Shown piece by piece: positions 52,288 through 59,693 of a stretch of 64,000 nt of DNA. Within the stretch, counting starts at the first letter, position 1, and each line of letters opens with the position of its first letter. Source of the DNA: Lachnospiraceae bacterium. GTDB taxonomy: Bacteria > Bacillota > Clostridia > Lachnospirales > Lachnospiraceae. The stretch covers positions 21,517 to 85,516 of the forward strand of contig JAFYWF010000006.1 of the NCBI GenBank assembly GCA_017558145.1, written 5' to 3'. The translations under genes and the position numbers were made by a program. The notes under the pieces were generated by a model, which saw nothing but the letters and a program-made list of their open reading frames with translations, did no database searches and was not told the origin of the DNA.

Positions 52288-52358
52288 TAGGTGTCAGGTA
52301 AACGAAAAAAAGTATAAAGAAAATTAAAATAATATAAACTGATATTATCATGTGTCTT
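52288..52358 (+). repeat. GTCAGGTAAACGAAA repeat, copy C
   Basis: AGGTGTCAGGTAAACGAAAA, GTATAAAGAAAATTAAAATA, ACTGATATTATCATGTGTC. It parallels copies A and B. Confidence 0.55.
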
Positions 52359-52451
52359 AAAATTGCAATTATTAGGATCCATAAAAATAGCCAATCTGAA
52401 GTGATGTAAACATCAGAATATTTTCGTTGGTGAAAGTTTCGGTAATTTGGT

Positions 52452-52531
52452 TTTACAAGAAACAAGAATTAGATGAATTAACAACGTACCTTGACAATTA
52501 CATATCTTACATGAGGAAAAAATTTTGCTAA
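52452..52531 (+). pseudogene. 3' gene scrap carrying dispersed repeat copy 2
   Basis: The frame reads FYKKQELDELTTYLDNYISY-MRKKFC-stop. The YLDNYISY part is the 27-nt repeat (52486-52512) also found at 37803-37829. It seems to be the end of a gene whose body is lost. The parent family is unknown. Confidence 0.4.
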
Positions 52532-52623
52532 AAATATAATAGGGAAATTTGTTCCACAATTATAAATATGTTAAATGCTGGTAAATAACAATTGTTTTTA
52601 CGATACATTAATGATATGATAAC

Positions 52624-52791
52624 GTCAAGCAAGATTTTCAGATATCAAATCAAGTGAAACCTAAGAACAACGTTTCATCTATATCACATTTGCAGACAAC
52701 AAGTCTGTGTCTTTCAGAAATTCAAGCTTAAATAAAAGTATAGGAGTTTCTGAAAGAGAGAAACTCCGGTGAATTACATAAGGAGGTTCTC
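52624..52791 (+). promoter_or_regulatory. Conserved 168-nt leader of an Rpn gene, copy 2
   Basis: Second copy of the leader at 6422-6589 with the same length and end point at the ATG. The CTTTCAGAAA/TTTCTGAAAG pairing is 10 bp here, and the GGAGTTTCT/AGAAACTCC stem is kept, so the two mutually exclusive hairpins are conserved. Confidence 0.65.
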
Positions 52792-53661
52792 ATGGGAGAA
52801 GAAACAAAAGAGCCGGCAATACAATGGCATCCTGCGTTTTATGCAGGGATCCAGATTGAGTTCAGCGAGGAAAAGGAGAAGCTTATATTTGAAAATGAGC
52901 ATCTGCTGGGGACAAAGCCGAAACAAATCGATGTCCTGATTATTAAGAAGGAATCGGAAGCTACGATACAGAAAAATATCGGAAGGATTTTTCGAAGGCA
53001 CAATATCATAGAATACAAAAGCCCGGATGATTATATCAGTATTGATGCTTTTTACCAGGTGTATGGTTATGCCTGTTTTTATAAGGCGGATACCAATCAT
53101 GTGGATGAGATTAAGGCAAATGAGATAACCATAACTTTTGTGTGTAAGGGCAAGCCTCGAGAATTGATGAAGCATTTGATGCAAGAAAGAGGATTTCGGA
53201 TAAAAGGAAAAGAAGGCATATATATTATTCATGGTGATTATTTTCCAATGCAGTTGTTAATCACGTCAGAACTGTCGGAAGAAGAAAACTTTTGGTTGCG
53301 TTTTCTGACAAATGACTTGAAAACGGTTGAAGAAGCGAATAAAATTTTAAGTGAATACGAAGGACATCAACATGAAAATAATCATAAATCCGTGATGAAT
53401 GCCATAGTACATGCAAACAAAGAATTGTTTAAGGAGGCGAAGAAAATGTGCGAAGCTTTACTTGAATTGATGAAAGATGAATTAGATGCAAGTAAAAAAG
53501 CTGGAGAGATAGTTGGAGTACAAAAAGCAAAAATCCAATTAATTCAAACTAAATTATCCAAAGGGAAAACTGTGGAAGCCATTGCAGAAGACTTAGAAGA
53601 TTCTGTGGAAAATATTTTAACACTGATTAAAGAAATGGATAAGCAAGAAGAAAATAAATGA
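52792..53661 (+). CDS. Rpn family PD-(D/E)XK nuclease/putative transposase, second copy
   Basis: A 289-residue homologue of the protein at 6590-7504 with the same core (KQIDVLIIKK, NIIEYKSPDDYISIDAFYQV) and C-terminus (TKLSKGKTVEAIAEDLEDSV). It lacks the GRNE/GRIE repeats and has IVGVQKAK in their place. Leader and terminator are shared with the first copy; proteins are roughly three-quarters identical by eye. It lies between the decayed region and hddC-gmhB and may have taken part in the rearrangements. Confidence 0.85.
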   Translation: MGEETKEPAIQWHPAFYAGIQIEFSEEKEKLIFENEHLLGTKPKQIDVLIIKKESEATIQKNIGRIFRRHNIIEYKSPDDYISIDAFYQVYGYACFYKADTNHVDEIKANEITITFVCKGKPRELMKHLMQERGFRIKGKEGIYIIHGDYFPMQLLITSELSEEENFWLRFLTNDLKTVEEANKILSEYEGHQHENNHKSVMNAIVHANKELFKEAKKMCEALLELMKDELDASKKAGEIVGVQKAKIQLIQTKLSKGKTVEAIAEDLEDSVENILTLIKEMDKQEENK

Positions 53662-53687
53662 TAGTAGGTATATAGTTAAATGTAAAG

Positions 53688-53732
53688 AAATCCTGATGTA
53701 AGATATGTAATTGTCTTATGTTGGGATTTTTT
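53688..53732 (+). terminator. Shared-type terminator of the Rpn gene
   Basis: AAATCCTGATGTAAGATATG...TCTTATGTTGGGATTT plus T run, matching 7534-7577. Confidence 0.8.
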
Positions 53733-53751
53733 ATTTGTGCAGAAGGCATAA

Positions 53752-53822
53752 GCCAAGCTGACGTGCTTGCATGTCAATTTGGCGCCGCCCGCGAACCTGT
53801 GTCGTCTCGTAACGCGTGACGC
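53752..53822. repeat. GC-rich palindromic block before hddC-gmhB
   Basis: GCCAAGCTGACGTGC and its partner GCATGTCAATTTGGC form an imperfect stem, followed by a GC-rich stretch (GCCGCCCGCGAACC, CGTAACGCGTGACG). The GC content is far above the surroundings. No coding potential is evident. Confidence 0.5.
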
Positions 53823-53866
53823 TCGTGGTTGAGGCATATATAAATTAAGATGCAAGGAGTAAGATT

Positions 53867-55171
53867 ATGCAAACAATCATCATGGCCGGTGGCAAAGGAA
53901 CCAGAATTCAATCCCTTGCTTCGGATATTCCCAAACCAATGCTTCAAATAGATGGAGTACCGGTATTGGAAAGAGAAATAAAATCATTGGTTCACCAGGG
54001 ATTTAAAGATATTATCATAACCGTATCTCATCTTGGTTCTGTTATCATGGATTATTTTGGCGATGGAAGTAAATATGGTGCCACGATTTCCTATTATATG
54101 GAAGAAGAACCTTTGGGAAATGCGGGAGCGTTATTCAAGTTAAGGGAGCAATTAACAGAACCATTTTTACTTTTGAATGCGGATGTGGTTTTTGATATTG
54201 ATTTTAATCGAATGGCTGAATTTCATAAAAGAAAAGGTGGTTTGGTTACGCTTTTTACACATCCCAATTCTCATCCTTATGATTCCGGTCTTATTATAGC
54301 GGATAATAATGGAAGTGTTAGTAGTTGGTTGGCAAAAGAAGATGAGCGACCGGTATACTATAAAAACAGAGTAAATGCAGGAGTACATATTGTAGATCCG
54401 AAGGTTTTGGATTTGATTGAAATAGATTCTGATAAAATTGGAAAAAGAGATGATGCAACAGGAAAAATCTTAAAAGTGGATTTGGACAGACAGTTACTGA
54501 AACCACTTTCCGGAACAGGAAAAATGTTTTGCTACGATTCTCCCGAATATGTAAAAGATATGGGAACTCCGGAAAGATTTTATGCCGTGGAAAAGGATTT
54601 TAAAAACGGTATAGTGGAAGGAAAGAATCTTTCTAATAAGCAGAAAGCTATTTTTTTGGATCGGGATGGAACCATCAATAAATATGTAGGCTTTTTACGC
54701 AATGAAAAAGAATTTGAATTATTGGATGGAGTGGCAGGTGCGATAAAAGAAATAAATAATTCAGGATATTTATGTATTGTTGTTACAAACCAGCCTGTGA
54801 TAGCAAGGGGCGAAGTCTCATTTGAAGAATTAGAGATGATTCACAATAAGATGGAAACGCTTTTAGGACTGGAAGGTGCATATATTGATGGATTGTATTT
54901 TTGTCCGCATCATCCACATAAGGGATATGAAGGAGAAATTGCAGAATTAAAATTTGATTGTGAATGCCGCAAACCAAAGCCGGGAATGTTGCTACAGGCT
55001 GCCAAAGATTTCAATATTGATCTATCCCAATCTTTTATGATTGGTGATAGTGAGAGTGATGTGAAGGCAGGTGCTGCCGCAGGGTGCAAAACTGTTCTGA
55101 TTGGCGATGAGGATTATGGACAGGATATTACAGTAGGAAGTGTGAAAGAGTATATAGATTTGTATTTATGA
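53867..55171 (+). CDS. HddC-GmhB fusion: heptose-1-phosphate guanylyltransferase and heptose bisphosphatase
   Basis: A bifunctional 434-residue protein. Residues 1-235 are a nucleotidyltransferase (MAGGKGTRIQSLASDIPKPM, PLGNAGALF, LLNADVVFDIDF, YVKDMGTPERFYAV), as in HddC. Residues about 262-434 are a HAD phosphatase of the GmhB type: FLDRDGTINKYVGF with both Asp residues, VVTNQP, zinc loop CPHHPHKG and CECRKPKPG, GDSESDVKAG. Together with GmhA and HddA it completes GDP-D-glycero-D-manno-heptose synthesis. AAGGAG precedes the ATG. It lies 13.5 kb from its partners, across the transferase block. Confidence 0.9.
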   Translation: MQTIIMAGGKGTRIQSLASDIPKPMLQIDGVPVLEREIKSLVHQGFKDIIITVSHLGSVIMDYFGDGSKYGATISYYMEEEPLGNAGALFKLREQLTEPFLLLNADVVFDIDFNRMAEFHKRKGGLVTLFTHPNSHPYDSGLIIADNNGSVSSWLAKEDERPVYYKNRVNAGVHIVDPKVLDLIEIDSDKIGKRDDATGKILKVDLDRQLLKPLSGTGKMFCYDSPEYVKDMGTPERFYAVEKDFKNGIVEGKNLSNKQKAIFLDRDGTINKYVGFLRNEKEFELLDGVAGAIKEINNSGYLCIVVTNQPVIARGEVSFEELEMIHNKMETLLGLEGAYIDGLYFCPHHPHKGYEGEIAELKFDCECRKPKPGMLLQAAKDFNIDLSQSFMIGDSESDVKAGAAAGCKTVLIGDEDYGQDITVGSVKEYIDLYL

Positions 55172-55203
55172 AATCTTAGGCAAAGCTTGAAAGTTGAAAA
55201 CAT

Positions 55204-55231
55204 ATAGGTGTCAGGCACCAACGTGGTAAAC
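55204..55231 (+). repeat. Short GTCAGGCACC repeat
   Basis: AGGTGTCAGGCACCAACGTG, a partial match to the start of the repeat at 52288. This kind of sequence is often seen at ends of dead transposons. Confidence 0.4.
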
Positions 55232-55434
55232 TTTGCGTCAACTTAGTATAATGTAATTGTTATTTATTATGCGAAAAACTGTCAATTATCGTTATAATAC
55301 TGAAAAATACTTCTGTTAGCAGAGGAAAAAGAAAAATATAGTTTGTCTGTAATATATGTAGGTATAAAAGGGCGAACTTAACCAGACCTCTTTTATTGTG
55401 GAGGCTACATAAGAAATATTTATAATAGAATAAT

Positions 55435-55752
55435 CTAATAAACAGCCTTTCTGTTTCTGAAGTGAGTCCTTCGGACACTATTTTGTTTTCTGCGTACGCT
55501 GGATCTTCTGGGTTGAATCTGTGATCTGCATTTGACAGCAAGTTCGATAAGGTTGTCAATCAGATTTATTTTATCCGGAAGAAAAAGAGATATCGGAAGT
55601 GTTTTCTTTAACCTTCTGGTGATGAAGGAACGGTTTGCCTGATACCTGTATTTGTTTTTTTGATTTGATGTTTTATCTATCATGGAATCAACGCGGTTTT
55701 TTATAAGAGCTACGATATTAGCAAGAAGCATGTTCAGATAGAATTCCTGCAC
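55435..55752 (-). pseudogene. IS4-type transposase C-terminal remnant
   Basis: A 105-codon frame: EFYLNMLLANIVALIKNRVD, NKYRYQANRSFITRRLKKTL, LIELAVKCRSQIQPRRSSVR, then RTHFRNRKAVY. The motifs YLNMLLAN, YQANRSF-x-x-x-RLK and VKCRSQIQP-x-R are those of IS4-family (ISL-type DDE) transposases at their C-terminus. The upstream DDE core is absent. I saw no inverted repeats around it. It is a dead insertion sequence piece. Confidence 0.65.
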
Positions 55753-55820
55753 TAGTTGAAAAATCCTTATTATTGTGCTAGCATGTGAATACGAATTCCT
55801 CTGTAACGGAGGAACGGTAA

Positions 55821-56375
55821 ATGAACAGCAGAAGTAGATTTCAGGATTTAACGATCCGGAATGGTTTTATGTTTGCAGCTGTTATGATGCAGGATGATAA
55901 CAGCAAAAAGTTTTTAGAGATGTTATTACAGATGCCGATTCAGGAAGTCATAGTCAGATGGATATGGATCTTTTAGAGAGCGGTCACGAGTACAAGGAAT
56001 TGCCGATGTCGTATGTCATTTTTATCTGCGCTTTTGATCCTTTTAAAAACGGACAATCCGCAGAACAATTCGGAAACGGATGATGAGTATGTGAAGGGAT
56101 TGCAGAGAACCATTCGGAGTATCAAAGAGAACAGAGAGTTGGAGCGTGAGTTTATGTCATGGGAAGATATCCGTAGGGATGCTAGATTGGAAGGTATATT
56201 AGAAGGCAGAAGAAAATCGGTTATGGATTTCTTGGAAGAATTAGGAATAGTTCCGGAAGATATCAAGAACCGTATTATGTCAGAAACAGATGAAGATATT
56301 TTAAAACTTATGTCCAAAGCAGCTTTCAAAGCAACATCATTTGAAGAATTTAGAGATAAGATTTCAGATTTATAG
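55821..56375 (+). pseudogene. Broken PDDEXK/Rpn-type gene
   Basis: It starts well: GGAGGAAC before ATG 55821 and the family N-terminus FQDLTIRNGFMFAAVMMQDD, FLEMLLQMPIQEV. Then, in other frames, come DLLESGHEYKELPMSYVIFI-CAFDPFKNGQ and, from 56013, DDEYVKGLQRTIRSIKENRE, ARLEGILEGRRKSVMDFLEE to the stop. The central catalytic part is deleted and at least two frameshifts exist. TTCCTC upstream pairs with GAGGAA, so the ribosome site lies in a hairpin. Confidence 0.65.
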
Positions 56376-56550
56376 TATTTCAGTACAGTTCAATATCTAT
56401 GAATGACTGTTTGGCTGTAAGTTAAGCAGTTATTTTTCTAGAACAAATTTAAAGCAAAATTTGTAGGTCTTAGTGCCTATATCGTTTAACAAGTCAATGA
56501 TAATTCAGTAAAACAAACAGAGGAATTCGAAAATATAGGAAGTTAACAAT

Positions 56551-56575
56551 TGTCAATTACATATCTTGCACGAGG
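56551..56575 (+). repeat. Dispersed repeat, copy 3 (degenerate)
   Basis: TCAATTACATATCTTGCACG, related to 37803-37829 and 52486-52512. It directly precedes the duplicated GmhB piece. Confidence 0.5.
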
Positions 56576-56580
56576 GAAAG

Positions 56581-56904
56581 TGGGAACTCCGGAAAGATTT
56601 TATGCCGTGGAAAGGGGATTTTAAAAATGGTATAGTGGAAGGAAAGAATCTTTCTAATAAGCAGAAGGCTATTTTTTTAGACCGGGGTGGAACCATCAAT
56701 AAATACGTAGGTTTTCTTCGCAATGAAAAAGAATTTGAATTATTGGATGGCGTGGCAACTGCGATAAAAGAAATAAATAATTCAGGGTATTTATGTATTG
56801 TTGTTACGAATCAGCCTGTGATGTTAGAGATGTATAGCAGTTTTGATAAAGAAAAGAAAAACAAATTATTACAGTATGTTGAAAGATTAAAGAGTGAAAA
56901 ATAG
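56581..56904 (+). pseudogene. Duplicated GmhB fragment with inactivating changes
   Basis: Bases 56581-56820 copy 54562-54801 of the HddC-GmhB gene at high identity. One extra G near 56615 shifts the frame, so the translated part begins after it. The HAD nucleophile motif DRDGT has become DRGGT, losing the second Asp. After VTNQPVM the sequence switches to an unrelated tail, LEMYSSFDKEKKNKLLQYVE. It cannot be an active phosphatase. Confidence 0.75.
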
Positions 56905-57011
56905 TGCCTTGTTTGATTAACAAGACATTATTTTTTATATTGCAATAACGTATATACGGTATGTAGAGGCGTTGAAAGAAATGCAAAGGGAGAAGTAGTA
57001 ATGGAGCGTAT

Positions 57012-57845
57012 TTACGCTCCATATTTTTCTTTCAAAATTTCAATTTCTTTTGCATAACCATCCGGTTCATTTGGTGTTTCCAGATAAAACGGAAGATGTT
57101 TAAGTGCCGGATGGTTGATGATACGAACCAAAGCATCCAAACTAATCTGTCCTTCCCCGATTTTTGCGTGGCGATCCTTATGAGCACCCAAAGGATTCAT
57201 ACTGTCATTTAGATGGATTGCTTTTAATCTTGATAAACCAATGACAGAATCAAATTCATGAATGACTTCATCTAAGTGATTTACAATATCATATCCACTA
57301 TCCCATACATGGCAAGTATCCAAGCAAACACCAATTTTTTCGGTCACAGATACTCTATCTATGATTTCTCTTAACTCTTCAAAAGAACGTCCGATTTCAC
57401 TGCCTTTTCCGGCCATGGTTTCCAGTAGAACCGTGGTATTTTGTTCCGGGGTGAGGAGGGAATTTAACATTTCGCTAATAAAGGAAATTCCTGCTTCTAC
57501 ACCTTGTCCTACATGGGAGCCGGGATGAAAGTTATAGTAATTTCCGGGGGTATATTCCATTCGCAACAAGTCATCCGCCATAGTATTTTTTGCAAATTCT
57601 CTTAAAGAGCTGTCTGCGGAAGCTGCATTTAACGTATAAGGGGCATGGGCAAGGATTTGATTGATGCCATATTTGTTTGCAAATTCTAAATATTTTTCAA
57701 TATCTGTAGGATTCATATCTTTGGCTTTTCCGCCTCTGGGATTACGGGTAAAAAACTGAAATGTGTTGGCATTGATAGAAATTGCTGTTTTTCCCATAGC
57801 CAAGTATCCTTTGGAGGAAGATAAATGACATCCGATTGTTAACAT
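57012..57845 (-). CDS. nfo: Endonuclease IV
   Basis: Zinc-dependent AP endonuclease of base excision repair. The 277-residue TIM barrel has [93 protein letters not shown] and a C-terminal [11 protein letters not shown]. All metal-binding His, Glu and Asp positions appear present. It marks the return to core genome on the right of the glycan locus. With exoA the genome has two AP endonucleases. Confidence 0.96.
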   Translation of the reverse strand: MLTIGCHLSSSKGYLAMGKTAISINANTFQFFTRNPRGGKAKDMNPTDIEKYLEFANKYGINQILAHAPYTLNAASADSSLREFAKNTMADDLLRMEYTPGNYYNFHPGSHVGQGVEAGISFISEMLNSLLTPEQNTTVLLETMAGKGSEIGRSFEELREIIDRVSVTEKIGVCLDTCHVWDSGYDIVNHLDEVIHEFDSVIGLSRLKAIHLNDSMNPLGAHKDRHAKIGEGQISLDALVRIINHPALKHLPFYLETPNEPDGYAKEIEILKEKYGA

Positions 57846-57997
57846 AATTATGTCCTTTCTGTTTGTTTTAAATTTTTTGTATTATATCTTGTTTTTTGAA
57901 AAAAGAAAATAGGGATTGATTGACAGCTGATAGAAAGAATAAAATCAAAAAAAATACAGATACTTCTTAGTATCACATGAAAAAAGGAGGTATCAAA

Positions 57998-58183
57998 ATG
58001 TCAGTTTTAACAGAAAAAGAATTAAGTACAATCAAAGATTTATTATCCAGCGAAGAACTTTTGGTTAAAAAATTTAAAATGCTTGCCCAGCATACAGAGA
58101 AACCGGAATTAAAAAGCCAATTGGAAGATATTGCAAGAAAACATCAGGGTCACTTTGATGAGTTATATCAGAAACTATCTTAA
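57998..58183 (+). CDS. Small CotF-like spore coat protein (61 aa)
   Basis: The product MSVLTEKELSTIKDLLSSEE continues LVKKFKMLAQHTEKPELKSQ and ends HFDELYQKLS. It is a short helical hairpin with the pattern of the spore coat CotF/ferritin-like helix pair. GGAGG lies seven bases before the ATG at 57998. It is followed 22 bases later by a second, longer CotF-like gene. A spore or sporulation role is inferred from the family. Confidence 0.7.
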   Translation: MSVLTEKELSTIKDLLSSEELLVKKFKMLAQHTEKPELKSQLEDIARKHQGHFDELYQKLS

Positions 58184-58205
58184 AAAAAGCTTAGGAGGAA
58201 TCAGT

Positions 58206-58469
58206 ATGCAGGGAATTTATACAGAAAAAGAAATTTATGGTGATGCATTATCAGCACAGAAAGCATGCACAGCACAGTTTAATTTAGCAGCAAATGAATG
58301 TACTCATGAAGATGTGAGACAGACGATGATGAAAATTTTAAATCAGGAACACGAAATTCAGAAAAGTGTTTTTGATAATATGCATGCAGCAGGTTTTTAT
58401 CCAACACCGGCAGCAGAAGATAAAAAAGTACAGGATGCAAAACAGAAATTTTGCCAGAGTGCAAAATAG
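58206..58469 (+). CDS. CotF family spore coat protein (87 aa)
   Basis: The product starts MQGIYTEKEIYGDALSAQKA and has CTAQFNLAANECTHEDVRQT, MMKILNQEHEIQKSVFDNMH and AAGFYPTPAAEDKKVQDAKQ. Two helices with an E-x-x-H motif and the terminal F-Y-P-T-P-A are characteristic of CotF-like coat proteins in Clostridia. AGGAGGA precedes the ATG. It forms a two-gene unit with the preceding small gene. Confidence 0.82.
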   Translation: MQGIYTEKEIYGDALSAQKACTAQFNLAANECTHEDVRQTMMKILNQEHEIQKSVFDNMHAAGFYPTPAAEDKKVQDAKQKFCQSAK

Positions 58470-58475
58470 ATAGTA

Positions 58476-58510
58476 ATTGGGCTACTGTGTGATTGCAGTA
58501 GCCCTAAAAA
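58476..58510 (+). terminator. Terminator after the CotF genes
   Basis: GGGCTACTG pairs with CAGTAGCCC around a short loop, followed by a weak A/T tract. Confidence 0.65.
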
Positions 58511-58553
58511 TTAGCTATATTTAATGTATAGAAGGAAAGGAATCTATGGGATA

Positions 58554-59693
58554 ATGAAATTTGCTCATATATCAGATCTTCATTTAGGAAAACGTATCCA
58601 TCAGTTTTCCATGATGGAAGAACAAAAATACATATTAGAAAAAATAGTTACAATAGTTACAGAAGAAAAGGTGGATGCAATTTTAATTGCCGGAGATGTG
58701 TATGACAAAATTTATCCATCTTCAGAGGCAGTGGCCTTGTTTGATTCCTTTTTGGTAAAGCTAGCAGAAAGAGATATTAAGGTATTTGTCATCAGTGGAA
58801 ATCATGATTCACCGGAAAGAATAGCATTTTTAGGGCAACTGACCAAGAAGGCGGGAGTATATTTATCTCCTGTATATCAGGGGGAAGTGGAAAAAATCAC
58901 ATTAAAGGATGATTATGGCTGCATTAATGTGTATTTATTGCCTTTTATAAAACCGGTTCATGTGCGTCATTTTTATCCGGAGGAAACGATTCATAATTAT
59001 ACCGATGCTATGAATGTGGTGATCAAACATATGAATTTAGAAATGGACGAAAGAAATGTTTTGGTAGCACATCAATTTGTAACAGGTGCTATGAGAAGTG
59101 AATCGGAAGAAATCAGTGTAGGTGGTTTGGATAACGTAGAAGTGACAGCTTTTAAAGACTTTGATTATGTTGCTTTAGGACATATTCATAGACCACAAGG
59201 CATGTGCGGGGAGCGAATTCGCTACAGTGGCACTCCTTTAAAGTATTCTTTTTCAGAAAGTGAAGATTGTAAATCTATTACCATTGTAGAATTGAAAGAT
59301 AAGGAAGAGTTGGATATAAAAACCATTCCTTTAGAACCATTTCATGATATGAGAAAGATAAGAGGTACTTTTTTAGAGGTCATGAATCCTTTGAATTTTC
59401 CGGAAATAGATACTGAAAACTATTTGCACATTACCTTATTAGACGAACAGGATATTCCGGAAGCTTTTGGACGATTAAGCGGTGTATATCCTAATTTGAT
59501 GCAAATGGAATATGACAATACCAGAACCAGACAGAAGCGTTCTATTCAGGTGGTGAAAAATGAAGGAAGCTTAAGCCCGGCAGAGCTATTTTCAAAGTTG
59601 TATGAAACCATGAATAATCAATCCATGAGTGAAATACAACAGGAATATTTGATGAAAAAAATAGAAGAAATCTGGAAGGGAGAGGCAAAATGA
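58554..59693 (+). CDS. sbcD: SbcCD nuclease subunit D
   Basis: Mre11-type exonuclease subunit. With SbcC it opens hairpins and protein-blocked DNA ends. The 379-residue protein has the calcineurin-type motifs KFAHISDLHLGKR, LIAGDVYDKIYP, VISGNHDSPERIAF, VAHQFVTGA, YVALGHIHRPQ and RYSGTPLKYSFSE, then a DNA-binding cap. The ATG at 58554 gives the canonical M-K-F-x-H-I-S-D start. The end overlaps sbcC by four bases. Confidence 0.95.
   Translation: MKFAHISDLHLGKRIHQFSMMEEQKYILEKIVTIVTEEKVDAILIAGDVYDKIYPSSEAVALFDSFLVKLAERDIKVFVISGNHDSPERIAFLGQLTKKAGVYLSPVYQGEVEKITLKDDYGCINVYLLPFIKPVHVRHFYPEETIHNYTDAMNVVIKHMNLEMDERNVLVAHQFVTGAMRSESEEISVGGLDNVEVTAFKDFDYVALGHIHRPQGMCGERIRYSGTPLKYSFSESEDCKSITIVELKDKEELDIKTIPLEPFHDMRKIRGTFLEVMNPLNFPEIDTENYLHITLLDEQDIPEAFGRLSGVYPNLMQMEYDNTRTRQKRSIQVVKNEGSLSPAELFSKLYETMNNQSMSEIQQEYLMKKIEEIWKGEAK

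Noticed and set aside
55260..55559. Minus-strand frame of 99 codons
   Set aside because: It overlaps the IS4-type remnant in another frame and has no recognisable motif; only 55435-55752 carries transposase motifs.
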